Shown one piece after another: positions 5,167 to 12,134 of a stretch of DNA of 24,135 bases (position 1 is the stretch's first letter; each line of letters opens with the position of its first letter). This DNA comes from a virus. The stretch lies in the IMG/VR virus record IMGVR_UViG_3300021519_000074, positions 1 to 24,135 of that record; one strand, written 5' to 3'. Under the pieces are notes generated by a model. It did not search any database, was not told where the DNA came from, and saw only the letters and a list, made by a program, of their open reading frames with translations. A program made the translations under genes and the position numbers.

Positions 5167-5430
5167 ATGAAATACTCATATATTCAAATGACCGACGAAG
5201 GCAAGCGCCAATTAATGCGTGAACTTAGCCACGAATTGTCCGACAAAATGATTGCTACGTTAATGGATCAATTTGCTGATGGCGTAAAAACAGACAGCAA
5301 CGGCGAACCGTACATCAAAATTGACCGTGACGATGTGTTGATTTGCGTTTGCCCAATGTACACACACTTCATCGACATTAATCACATTGAAAAAGTCACA
5401 GCTAACGAGGAGGATGGCAGCGATGAATGA
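5167..5430 (+). CDS. Hypothetical phage early protein (87 aa)
   Basis: It begins three bases after the previous stop. A helical, charged N-terminal half (MTDEGKRQLMRELSHELSDK) is followed by beta-rich IKIDRDDVLICVCPMYTHF and an acidic tail ending NEEDGSDE. It has no membrane segment or recognised motif, and I do not recognise a family. Its last eight bases overlap the next gene, whose ribosome site GAGGAGG lies inside its acidic tail codons. Confidence 0.7.
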   Translation: MKYSYIQMTDEGKRQLMRELSHELSDKMIATLMDQFADGVKTDSNGEPYIKIDRDDVLICVCPMYTHFIDINHIEKVTANEEDGSDE

Positions 5431-5569
5431 TTACAAAACCCCAAGAGGCCGTAAGGACACTTACCACGCAGTCGAGGACAAGATACCGTTGTCGGCGTGG
5501 ATTGTCGGCTTGGCCCTGCTTGCTTTGGTGTTTGCCTTTTTTCCACTTCTTAGCTTGGTGATGCAATGA
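5423..5569 (+). CDS. Single-pass small membrane protein (48 aa)
   Basis: The start at 5423 is chosen because GAGGAGG (5407-5413) lies nine bases upstream; in-frame ATGs at 5387 and 5414 are badly placed. A hydrophilic N-terminus (MNDYKTPRGRKDTYHAVEDK) precedes one hydrophobic stretch of about 25 residues (IPLSAWIVGLALLALVFAFF and beyond), so it probably sits in the host inner membrane with the N-terminus inside. Its role is unknown: host takeover, superinfection exclusion or a lysis accessory are all possible. Its stop overlaps the next ATG by four bases. Confidence 0.7.
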   Translation: MNDYKTPRGRKDTYHAVEDKIPLSAWIVGLALLALVFAFFPLLSLVMQ

Positions 5570-5799
5570 ACGAAAAACTACGCAAAATGTTAGAAAACCA
5601 CGGCGTTGACTTGGCTGTTGGTAGCGTTGAATACTGGCAAAATGAAATTGAAATGGTAATGGCAGAGATTTACGATGAGGCAGTTGCTGCTGAACGCCAA
5701 GCGTGTTTTGATCTTGTTCACAACCATCAAGATACATACCACTGGTATGGACTGTGCAAACGTGCTGCCGAACTTATCAAAGAAAGGGATTTGACATGA
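5566..5799 (+). CDS. Phage hypothetical protein with AAERQAC motif (77 aa)
   Basis: Coupled to both neighbours by ATGA overlaps. The pattern is a helical N-terminus (LRKMLENHGVDL), EIEMVMAEIYDEAVAAERQA followed by CFDLVHNH, and a final helix with CKRAAELIKERDL. The ERxAC ... C..A..I..R spacing resembles the minus-strand gene at 386-640 and many small phage proteins without known function. The conserved cysteines and histidines could bind a metal, but this is not demonstrated. Confidence 0.72.
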   Translation: MNEKLRKMLENHGVDLAVGSVEYWQNEIEMVMAEIYDEAVAAERQACFDLVHNHQDTYHWYGLCKRAAELIKERDLT

Positions 5800-6053
5800 C
5801 TGACAAACAATTGGCTAGTCAACTTGCTTTAATCGAACGTGCGTACCTTGTCTTGACTATTTGGGCAGAGGATTACAGCAACGTTGACCCAGATCACCAA
5901 AAAGTCATTGATGATCTGCAAAAAGAAATCAAACGTATTACAAAAGAGTTGGAACGCAAACCAGTGTACTGGATGCATTGCAATGGGCCGAAATTACGCA
6001 TTGTGTTTACGCCTGAACCTGGTGCTGGTGCTATGTATAGGCAGGACGTATGA
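5796..6053 (+). CDS. Hypothetical helical phage protein (85 aa)
   Basis: The start at 5796 is preferred over an in-frame ATG at 5754 because AAAGG lies about seven bases upstream and the start overlaps the preceding TGA. The first 60 residues are helical and charged (KQLASQLALIERAYLVLTIW, DDLQKEIKRITKELERK), suggesting a short coiled coil. The C-terminus (KLRIVFTPEPGAGAMYRQDV) is a short beta segment. No family is recognised. Confidence 0.7.
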   Translation: MTDKQLASQLALIERAYLVLTIWAEDYSNVDPDHQKVIDDLQKEIKRITKELERKPVYWMHCNGPKLRIVFTPEPGAGAMYRQDV

Positions 6054-6355
6054 ACGAACCTAAATATTTTAAAGAGTATCTAAAAGCGTTTGCTGACACT
6101 AGTTTGCAAATTTACGAACAAGCACCAAACAAAGTTTCAATCGGCGCAATTAAATGGGATAAAAAGTACCGAGTTGGCGTGACGGTCAACACACAGTTTG
6201 AGGCGAAAGAAGTTGCCAACTTGATCGAGGCAGCACCGTTTCTGTATGCGGCTTTAGTCGAATGGTCACAACTATCAAGATTAACAAAAAATGAATTGCA
6301 TAATTGGGAATGTCAGGCGCAAGACGCTTTAGACAAAGCAAGGGGAGTGAAATGA
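6050..6355 (+). CDS. Hypothetical phage protein (101 aa)
   Basis: It has ATGA overlaps at both ends. The sequence combines an N-terminal helix (PKYFKEYLKAFADTSLQIYE), a short beta region (RVGVTVNTQFEAK) and a helix with ANLIEAAPFLYAALVEWSQL. The 'A.LI..APxLYxAL' stretch recurs in small phage proteins of unknown function. No catalytic motif is visible. It is co-transcribed with the genes around it. Confidence 0.7.
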   Translation: MNEPKYFKEYLKAFADTSLQIYEQAPNKVSIGAIKWDKKYRVGVTVNTQFEAKEVANLIEAAPFLYAALVEWSQLSRLTKNELHNWECQAQDALDKARGVK

Positions 6356-6648
6356 ACCAAGTTGCTCGCAACACCGATCCGTCCACCAGTTGGGCGGCAG
6401 CTGACTCTGCAAAGGCTTTAGCGGCTCAACACTCCACGATTATCATTCAAGCCTTGTGCAAGTATGGGGCAATGGGCAAAGACGGTATAGCCTTGATTGC
6501 GGGACTTGATGGCAATCAAGTTGCTAGGCGGCTTAGTGAGCTAGAACGCAATCATGAAATCCTGTTAACTGGTCGCAATGTGCAAAGTAAGTCAGGTCGA
6601 GCCGAACGGGAATGGAAAGTTATGCCGAAACAGATGGATTTGATATGA
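6352..6648 (+). CDS. Winged-helix phage protein with ARNTDPSTS signature (98 aa)
   Basis: The start at 6352 is supported by GGGGAG just upstream and an ATGA overlap. The protein opens with VARNTDPSTSWAAA, very like the 'ARxTDPxTSxxAA' opening of a phage family. A small winged helix follows: IIIQALCKYGAMGKDGIALI, AGLDGNQVARRLSELER, then the wing with ILLTGRNVQSKSGRAEREWK. The layout suggests DNA binding by a recognition helix in NQVARRLSEL. It may regulate the downstream nuclease genes or act in DNA metabolism, but the target is unknown. Confidence 0.75.
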   Translation: MNQVARNTDPSTSWAAADSAKALAAQHSTIIIQALCKYGAMGKDGIALIAGLDGNQVARRLSELERNHEILLTGRNVQSKSGRAEREWKVMPKQMDLI

Positions 6649-6974
6649 GTGAATACAGCCCACACCCAGCAATTGAATACATTTGGGACAACGCACCAGC
6701 GTATGCAAAAGCTAAAGGAGATCTGGCGCACTTGGAGGCGTTTAAATCAAGCCTGAAAGCTATCTTAATGAAGAAGTCTGGCGAATCTGCCGTGACCGCC
6801 CAAGAAAGAGAAGCATATGCTCACCCTGATTATGAGAATTTGTGCAACGCAATCGGCGCAGCAACTGAGAAAGCAGAGTTGTTAAAGTGGCGGTTAACGA
6901 GCGCACAACTACGATTCGATGCCTGGCGCACCGAGCAGGCCAGTAACCGTCAAATCGAGAAATTAACTAAGTGA
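6645..6974 (+). CDS. Conserved phage helical protein (109 aa)
   Basis: The start at 6645 overlaps the previous TGA; an upstream in-frame ATG at 6612 lies deep in the previous gene. The protein is almost all helix: AKAKGDLAHLEAFKSSLKAI, a linker with VTAQEREAYAHPDYENL, and KWRLTSAQLRFDAWRTEQAS followed by NRQIEK. The 'AQxxxAYAxPxYxxL ... W....A....+.WR+..A..R' pattern is common in phage early operons next to Ref-like or Holliday-junction nucleases. I recall the neighbourhood but not a function. Confidence 0.75.
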   Translation: MSEYSPHPAIEYIWDNAPAYAKAKGDLAHLEAFKSSLKAILMKKSGESAVTAQEREAYAHPDYENLCNAIGAATEKAELLKWRLTSAQLRFDAWRTEQASNRQIEKLTK

Positions 6975-7234
6975 CAAAAGCACAACGCAAACACTTTGAC
7001 AAACTTGCCAGCCTTGGATGCTCGTTGTGCCGACACTTAGGGTACGGAGAAACTCCGTGCGAGATTCATCACATACGCCACGCAGGACGCAGGGACTCAG
7101 CACCAGTTATAGGATTATGCCCAGAACACCATCGAGGCAATACAGGCGTTCACGGCATGGGGCGCAAAGCATTTGCTAAACATTACGGGGTCACGGAGGA
7201 GGATTTATTAGCCCAGACTGAGGCGCTAATTTGA
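6971..7234 (+). CDS. Ref-like HNH nuclease (recombination enhancement function family, 87 aa)
   Basis: GTG start overlapping the preceding TGA. A zinc-binding HNH-type fold is visible: Cys17-x2-Cys20, CEIHHIRHAGRR (30-41), IGLCPEHHRGNTGVHGMGRK (47-66) and the closing AFAKHYGVTEEDLLAQT. This matches the C-terminal nuclease domain of phage P1 Ref, which with RecA makes targeted double-strand breaks at displacement loops. Small phage homologues consist of this domain alone, as here. It probably acts in recombination or branched-DNA processing together with the following VRR-NUC-like gene. Confidence 0.85.
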   Translation: MTKAQRKHFDKLASLGCSLCRHLGYGETPCEIHHIRHAGRRDSAPVIGLCPEHHRGNTGVHGMGRKAFAKHYGVTEEDLLAQTEALI

Positions 7235-7491
7235 GAGCTAAACGAATAGACGTTAATCAAAAAGAAATTGTTGCTGCGCTGCGACAATTAGGATTTTCTG
7301 TCACCGATTTGTCAGCCGTAGGTAAAGGTTGCCCAGACTTACTTGCGGGTAGACATGGAATCACTTACTTAATTGAAATTAAACGGGACAACAAAGCAAA
7401 ATTTACACCGCATCAAATTGAGTGGCAAAACGGTTGGAAAGGTGGTATTTTTGTTAGAATTGAGTCTATTGACGATGTTTTAGCATTGTGA
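7231..7491 (+). CDS. PD-(D/E)XK nuclease of VRR-NUC / Holliday-junction resolvase type (86 aa)
   Basis: The only workable start is the TTG at 7231, overlapping the previous TGA; no ATG occurs early in the frame. The fold pattern is a helix (NQKEIVAALRQLGFSV), GKGCPDLLAGRHGITYLIEI (31-50), with the metal-binding Asp36 and Glu49-x-Lys51, then KAKFTPHQIEWQNGW. This matches minimal phage VRR-NUC or resolvase-like nucleases. Together with the Ref-like gene it suggests junction resolution before packaging. Confidence 0.83.
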   Translation: MRAKRIDVNQKEIVAALRQLGFSVTDLSAVGKGCPDLLAGRHGITYLIEIKRDNKAKFTPHQIEWQNGWKGGIFVRIESIDDVLAL

Positions 7492-7498
7492 GGCCATT

Positions 7499-7855
7499 AT
7501 GGATTATCCAGCCGTATTCGTGTCTACATTGTTCCATAGCGGGACAAATGCTCACTTTATGCACCTGCAAACAGACAGCTACGCTAAACACGTTGCGTTA
7601 AATGAGTATTACGACACAATCATTGAATTGACGGATAAGTGGGCCGAGGCGTATCAAGGCTGCTACGACATCATTAAGTCGTATCCACGGGACTTTCACC
7701 TAGCGACTGATCCAGTTAAGTACATTACTGGCATCAAGAAGTTTATCAAAGACATTCGCACCGAATTGCCCGATGAGTCTGAGTTACAGAACATTGTGGA
7801 CGAGATTGCTGATTTAGTTGATAGCACATTATATAAGCTAAAGGCGTTTAAATAA
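7499..7855 (+). CDS. DUF5856-like, ferritin-like helical protein (118 aa)
   Basis: The sequence is helical throughout, with VSTLFHSGTNAHFMHLQTDS and then YAKHVALNEYYDTIIELTDK. The pattern 'LFHSxTxAHxxHLQTxSYAxHxAL..YY..I..L.D..AE.YQG.YxII' is one I associate with the phage domain DUF5856, which resembles small Dps/ferritin-type four-helix proteins. Histidines and glutamates in the first two helices could bind a metal, but a complete ferroxidase site is not evident to me. Its stop overlaps the start of the ADP-ribosyltransferase gene, so the two are translated together. The role in the phage is unknown. Confidence 0.7.
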   Translation: MDYPAVFVSTLFHSGTNAHFMHLQTDSYAKHVALNEYYDTIIELTDKWAEAYQGCYDIIKSYPRDFHLATDPVKYITGIKKFIKDIRTELPDESELQNIVDEIADLVDSTLYKLKAFK

Positions 7856-8970
7856 TGGCTGACCCGAAACAAATTGCTGACGCATTGGCTCAAGACCAGT
7901 TGCTTGCTCAATTTAATCGGAATGAGGGTCAAGCGCAACCGTGGTACATGAAACCAATGGATATGGAAGGTCGAGCAACATTCTTGCCGTTTAAGGATAC
8001 GTTGCCAGGCTCTGTGATGAACCAACGTGAATTAGCGTTGCCTGGGCTATTAGCTGGGGCGGTCAATGCTTTTACAGCACCTAGTCGTGTATCTACTCAG
8101 GGATTTGACGCACCGGAAGAAGCCCAAAACTTAGCAATGAACGTCATGGGCGGCGGCATTACAACTGGCAAGATGATGCGAAACCCAACAGGTGTTGGTG
8201 GCACAGATTTAGCTTTAAATGTATTTCACGGCACACCTCATGAAATAAAAGGCGGGTTTGACTTGTCTAAAGTTGGGACTGGTGAAGGCGCACAGTCTTA
8301 TGGGCATGGCATTTACTTTGCTGAAAGCCCTGGCGTAGCTAAAAGTTACGCTCAAAACCTTGCTGATTACCAAATAAACCCTGAATACTTGGCAGCGCAA
8401 AAAAGACAACAAGATTTTTCAGAAACATTAGCAAAAAGATACAAAATTGATGCGTTAATACCATCGGAAGAAGTTAAATTAAATCCTGAAAAATTCCCAC
8501 CAAGAGTAGTTAGCGCAACAAAAAAACTAGACGAGTTAGAGCAAGCTGCTTACGAAAAGGCAAGACAAGGCAATTTGTACAAAGCAGATATACCAGACGC
8601 TGCAATACCAATGATGTTGGATTATGACAAACCTATTAAAAGCCAACCGCAATTGTATGAATTAGTAAGACAAAGCATTACAGACCCCGACTTACGCAAA
8701 ACATTTGAAACTAATGCAGAAAGCGGAATAAGCGGGGCAAACGTATATAAAAATTACATCAACGGAAAAACAGACGCAGAAAGGTCTGCCAATGCAGCTA
8801 AATTGGGAATTACTGGAATACGTTATTTAGATCAAGGCAGCAGAGCAGAAGGCAAAGGTACGAGTAACTTTGTAGTGTTTAGACCTGAAACTGTTGAAAT
8901 TCTTGAGCGTAATGGCGTACCAACAAGAAAAGAGCTATTACAACAAGAGTTTGATAAGCTAGACAAGTAA
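7855..8970 (+). CDS. Probable ADP-ribosyltransferase (ART-PolyVal-like), candidate capsid-packaged effector (371 aa)
   Basis: Residues 1-120 resemble flanks of large phage polyvalent proteins (ELALPGLLAGAVNAFTAPSR, then AQNLAMNVMGGG). Residues 121-350 match the ART-PolyVal pattern: LNVFHGTPHEI (H125), GTGEGAQSYGHGIYFAESPG (141-160; Y154), LYKADIPDAAIPMMLDYDKP (241-260), then GITGIRYLDQGSRAEGKG (318-335) and NFVVFRPETVEIL. Such enzymes transfer ADP-ribose from NAD to host proteins; I cannot assign the third catalytic residue. Residues 165-240 look like an AT-rich insertion. The C-terminus RKELLQQEFDKLDK copies a motif at both ends of the scaffold-like protein at 18324, suggesting packaging into the head. 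The gene lies just before the terminase genes. Confidence 0.75.
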   Translation: MADPKQIADALAQDQLLAQFNRNEGQAQPWYMKPMDMEGRATFLPFKDTLPGSVMNQRELALPGLLAGAVNAFTAPSRVSTQGFDAPEEAQNLAMNVMGGGITTGKMMRNPTGVGGTDLALNVFHGTPHEIKGGFDLSKVGTGEGAQSYGHGIYFAESPGVAKSYAQNLADYQINPEYLAAQKRQQDFSETLAKRYKIDALIPSEEVKLNPEKFPPRVVSATKKLDELEQAAYEKARQGNLYKADIPDAAIPMMLDYDKPIKSQPQLYELVRQSITDPDLRKTFETNAESGISGANVYKNYINGKTDAERSANAAKLGITGIRYLDQGSRAEGKGTSNFVVFRPETVEILERNGVPTRKELLQQEFDKLDK

Positions 8971-9013
8971 GCTAAACTTAACCTATCTTAAATCTAAGAC
9001 AATTGAGAAAGAT

Positions 9014-9313
9014 ATGCAGCAAGCTAAAGTAGCTAAAACTAGATCAAGGGTTGGTGGTCGAGCCGTAGGTACGCCTAATAAGTCCACAGCGAAGGCTAGA
9101 GAGGCGATTGCAGCGTTTGTTGATGGTAATGCACACCTATTACAAAGGTGGCTTGAGCAAATTGCTATAGATGATAGGTATGGGCCAAAGACAGCGTTTG
9201 ATTGCTTTATGGCTGTAGCTGAATACCACGTTCCTAAACTTGCACGAACCGAACATACTGGCGCTAATGATGGCCCGATTGAAATGGTGGTTAAGTGGCA
9301 AGACGGGAAGTAA
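9014..9313 (+). CDS. terS: Terminase small subunit (99 aa)
   Basis: The short basic start (KVAKTRSRVGGRAVGTPNKS, then TAKAREAIAAF) is the usual beginning of one phage TerS type, where a 'GRxxGTPNK' segment precedes a DNA-binding helix pair. The central part (LLQRWLEQIAIDDRYGPKTA, then FMAVAEYHVPKLAR) fits the oligomerisation helices, and the tail ends GPIEMVVKWQ. Its place directly before the large subunit, with a 19-base overlap, supports the call. It should recognise the packaging site and recruit the large subunit. Confidence 0.85.
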   Translation: MQQAKVAKTRSRVGGRAVGTPNKSTAKAREAIAAFVDGNAHLLQRWLEQIAIDDRYGPKTAFDCFMAVAEYHVPKLARTEHTGANDGPIEMVVKWQDGK

Positions 9314-10632
9314 CGCTACCCTACTCACCACGGGGCGCTTTCAAACCATTCCACAACCGTACTGAGCGTTGGGCTTGCCTTGTGGCGCATCGTCGTGCTG
9401 GGAAAACAGTCGCAGCAATCAACGACATTGTGCGAGCTGCACTTATGTGCAAAAGCACAAATCCATTATTTGCTTACATTGCACCGTTTAGATCACAAGC
9501 TAAATCTGTGGCTTGGGACTACCTTAAACACTTTTCAAGGCCAGTTCTCGCATCATCCAACGAGGCCGAGCTGACGGTTGAGCTTGTAACTGGCGGCAAA
9601 ATACGCCTGTTTGGCGCTGACAATGCAGATGCCATGCGAGGTTTGGGTTTCGATGGCGTGTTTATGGATGAATATGGGGACTTTAGACCTAGCGTGTGGG
9701 GTAACGTCATCCGTCCTACTTTGTCTGACAAACAGGGATGGGCTGTGTTCGCAGGCACGCCAAAGGGCAAGAACCAGTTTTGGCAGATATTTGAGCAAGC
9801 TAAGAAAACGCCAAACGAGTGGTTTCATCTTGTCCTAAAGGCTAGTGACTCTAAACTGTTGCCCGAATCAGAACTAAAAGCCGCTGCCGCACAGATTTCT
9901 CAAGACCAATTTGAGCAAGAGTATCAATGTTCATTTGAAGCTGCCATTTTGGGGGCGTTCTATGGCGAGGACTTACGCAAAATCACAGATGCAGGTCAGG
10001 TCAGGCGTGTTGATTACGATCCGCACCTACCGACTCATACGGCTTGGGACTTAGGTTATCGTGATGACACGGCAATTTGGTGGTATCAGGTTGTACGCAA
10101 CGAAATTCACATCATTGATTATTTTGCAATATCTGGTGCAAATATCGCAGAAATAGCTAAAATAGTCGTAGAAAAGCCGTATAAATATGGAAAACATTAC
10201 CTACCGCACGATGCAAGGGCTAAAACACTAGCAGCAGCGGGTAAGTCAGTTATCGAGCAATTGAGTGAATATTTAGGCATTAACAACATGGCAATTGTGC
10301 CTGACTTGTCGGTGCAAGACGGGATTCAGGCGGTCAGACAAATGCTGCCAATGTGTTGGTTTGATGCTGAACGAACACACGATGGGCTAGAAGCACTCAG
10401 GCAATATCAGCGTGAGTATGACGAGGACAAAAAAGCATTTAGGCAAACGCCTAGGCATGATTGGACAAGCCACCCAGCAGACGCAATGAGAATGTTGGCT
10501 ATTGCTTGGAGGCTAGAGCCAAAAGTTAAGCCACCGGACGTTGAGAAGCCTCTGATGGTTGGGCCAGAGAACACAGTTACATTAAATGATATGTGGGCAA
10601 CCCACACAACAAACCGGAGCAGAAGATTATGA
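9295..10632 (+). CDS. terL: Terminase large subunit, ATPase and nuclease (445 aa)
   Basis: GTG start inside the small-subunit gene. ATPase motifs: Walker A AHRRAGKT (31-38), Walker B GVFMDE (121-126), and the coupling motif AGTPKG (153-158). RNase H-like nuclease motifs: TAWDLGYRDDTAIWW with D252, LPHDARAK with D306, and HPADAMRML with D396. All expected acidic residues are present and the length is normal, so the protein should be active in DNA translocation and headful or site-specific cutting. It is related to large subunits often found in P22-like or Bcep22-like podoviruses of Gram-negative hosts; that placement is from memory. Confidence 0.97.
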   Translation: MARREVTLPYSPRGAFKPFHNRTERWACLVAHRRAGKTVAAINDIVRAALMCKSTNPLFAYIAPFRSQAKSVAWDYLKHFSRPVLASSNEAELTVELVTGGKIRLFGADNADAMRGLGFDGVFMDEYGDFRPSVWGNVIRPTLSDKQGWAVFAGTPKGKNQFWQIFEQAKKTPNEWFHLVLKASDSKLLPESELKAAAAQISQDQFEQEYQCSFEAAILGAFYGEDLRKITDAGQVRRVDYDPHLPTHTAWDLGYRDDTAIWWYQVVRNEIHIIDYFAISGANIAEIAKIVVEKPYKYGKHYLPHDARAKTLAAAGKSVIEQLSEYLGINNMAIVPDLSVQDGIQAVRQMLPMCWFDAERTHDGLEALRQYQREYDEDKKAFRQTPRHDWTSHPADAMRMLAIAWRLEPKVKPPDVEKPLMVGPENTVTLNDMWATHTTNRSRRL

Positions 10633-10949
10633 GTGGCGTATCAAATCCTTATCGTTATTTTTATGAACACGTTGCAGCGAGTGCATCAGCGCAAGTTTTA
10701 GGTGCAACTGGCGCTGTTGGTGATTACCTACATCGAATCATTATTACTGTAAGCACAGCTGCAACCGCAGCAGTTCAAATTGTCGATGGCACAGGAGCAG
10801 GCATTTTGACGCACACAATACTGCCGAACTCACCAGGGGGCGGTATTGGCGTTTATAACGTCGAGATCAATGCAATCTCAGCAAACGGCGCATGGAAAAT
10901 TACAACTGGCGCAGGATCTGAGGTTATGGCGGTCGGCATATTTACATGA
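10629..10949 (+). CDS. Small beta-rich putative virion protein (106 aa)
   Basis: The start at 10629 overlaps the terminase stop by four bases. The protein has alternating beta segments rich in Ala, Thr and Gly (VGDYLHRIIITVSTAATAAV, QIVDGTGAGILTHTI) ending GAGSEVMAVGIFT, with no helix-rich or enzymatic region. It has the look of a small head decoration or fibre-attachment protein and resembles in style the proteins at 21585 and the C-terminus of the fibre at 14431. The product is inferred from composition and neighbours. Confidence 0.6.
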   Translation: MSGVSNPYRYFYEHVAASASAQVLGATGAVGDYLHRIIITVSTAATAAVQIVDGTGAGILTHTILPNSPGGGIGVYNVEINAISANGAWKITTGAGSEVMAVGIFT

Positions 10950-11536
10950 TCGTAACGTCGGTCTTGCGCTCTGGCGGTGATTTCAAGCCTGAACACGTTT
11001 ATGCGCTTGAAAAAATGTGTGCAAAGTATTTACCAAGCCATGCGTTTGTTTGTCTATCGGATCTAAAACTGGACTGTCACACGTTGCCATTGCTACACAA
11101 TTGGGACGGTTGGTGGTCAAAGATGGAATTGTTCAGGCTACCGAGTGCGCTGTACTTCGATCTTGACACGGTGATAACTGGTGACTGTACCGAGATTGTT
11201 AAGGCGGCAAAGCAGCATGATTTTGTGATTATGCGTGACGTTTACAGGGGCAAGCACAACCCAAAAGCGATGCAAAGCAGCATGATGTACTGGTCGAAAC
11301 CTGTGGATCTGTACGACAAGTTTGCAGAATTGCAGATGTACGCAGCTGGTGGTGACCAGGCTTACATTGAACACCACATGAAGGACAAAGTGACGTACTG
11401 GCAAGATATTACAGACGGAATTGTGAGCTTTAAGGCTGATGTGCTACCGAACGGGTTAGACGATGCCAAGGTGGTTATATTTCACGGCAAACCTAGACCG
11501 TGGGAACAAACAAGGATACCGTATGAAATTGGTTGA
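10946..11536 (+). CDS. Glycosyltransferase, GT-A type (GT8-like) (196 aa)
   Basis: Features of a GT-A enzyme are visible: GWWSKMELFRLPSALYFDLD (55-74), in which D72-L-D74 would bind the metal and nucleotide sugar; CTEIVKAAKQHDFVIMRD; MMYWSKPV; GGDQAYIEHH (135-144) as acceptor-side acid; and VVIFHGKPRPWE (176-187) near the C-terminus. It acts in the cytoplasm on an unknown acceptor. It is coupled to an FkbM-type methyltransferase downstream and lies between terminase and portal, so virion-protein glycosylation or glycan changes to the host surface are both possible. Confidence 0.82.
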   Translation: MIVTSVLRSGGDFKPEHVYALEKMCAKYLPSHAFVCLSDLKLDCHTLPLLHNWDGWWSKMELFRLPSALYFDLDTVITGDCTEIVKAAKQHDFVIMRDVYRGKHNPKAMQSSMMYWSKPVDLYDKFAELQMYAAGGDQAYIEHHMKDKVTYWQDITDGIVSFKADVLPNGLDDAKVVIFHGKPRPWEQTRIPYEIG

Positions 11537-12134
11537 AGGCTGGCAAGTTCCCGATATTGACGAGTGCTGTTTGCCGGCAATCTTGTCTGAGCTACCAGAC
11601 TTAAATGTCAGCTATACGCACATGAACCAGTTTCGCACCGTCATTCAGGCAGGCGGCAATGTCGGGGTTTATCCTGCAACGATGGCAGGGCAATTTGAGC
11701 GTGTCATTACAGTCGAGCCTGATACGGTTAATTATCAATATTTGCTATTGAATGTCGCAGGCCACGACAACATTGAGCATCATTGGGCAGCATTTGGTGA
11801 CAAACACGGCACAGCATCAGTCGATCATCCGTTTCCTGAGAACATTGGGGCGCATCAGTTAAAGGCAGGCAACGATATTAAAGTTATGCCAATTGATAGC
11901 TTAGAGGTAGACGATTGCGACTTTATTCAACTAGACATTGAAGGTTACGAGCATCTCGCTATATTGGGTGCTGAACAGACTATTAAGAGAACGTATCCAG
12001 TTATCACGCTTGAGCTGAAAGGCTTTGGCAGTCGCTATGGGTACACCGACGAGGACACAATCAACCTACTCCAAGATTGGGGATATGAGATTGTCGGACG
12101 GGTAAACCGTGACGTAATTTTTGCGAGAATGTAA
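11523..12134 (+). CDS. FkbM-family methyltransferase (203 aa)
   Basis: The start at 11523 has AAGGA upstream and overlaps the glycosyltransferase by 14 bases. The SAM-binding loop is VIQAGGNVGVYP (40-51), with EPD at 65-67 as the acidic ribose contact. The family motif FIQLDIEGYEHLAILGAEQT (134-153) and a C-terminal TLELKGFG strand follow. FkbM enzymes methylate hydroxyl groups, often on sugars. Paired with the glycosyltransferase, the simplest reading is addition and O-methylation of a sugar on a virion or cell-surface component. The substrate cannot be seen from sequence. Confidence 0.88.
   Translation: MKLVEGWQVPDIDECCLPAILSELPDLNVSYTHMNQFRTVIQAGGNVGVYPATMAGQFERVITVEPDTVNYQYLLLNVAGHDNIEHHWAAFGDKHGTASVDHPFPENIGAHQLKAGNDIKVMPIDSLEVDDCDFIQLDIEGYEHLAILGAEQTIKRTYPVITLELKGFGSRYGYTDEDTINLLQDWGYEIVGRVNRDVIFARM

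Noticed and set aside
8971-9013. Possible late promoter between the ADP-ribosyltransferase and the small terminase gene (TATCTT near 8984)
   Set aside because: No -35 box lies at a suitable distance; the nearest TTGATA is 27 bases away. Read-through from upstream is simpler.
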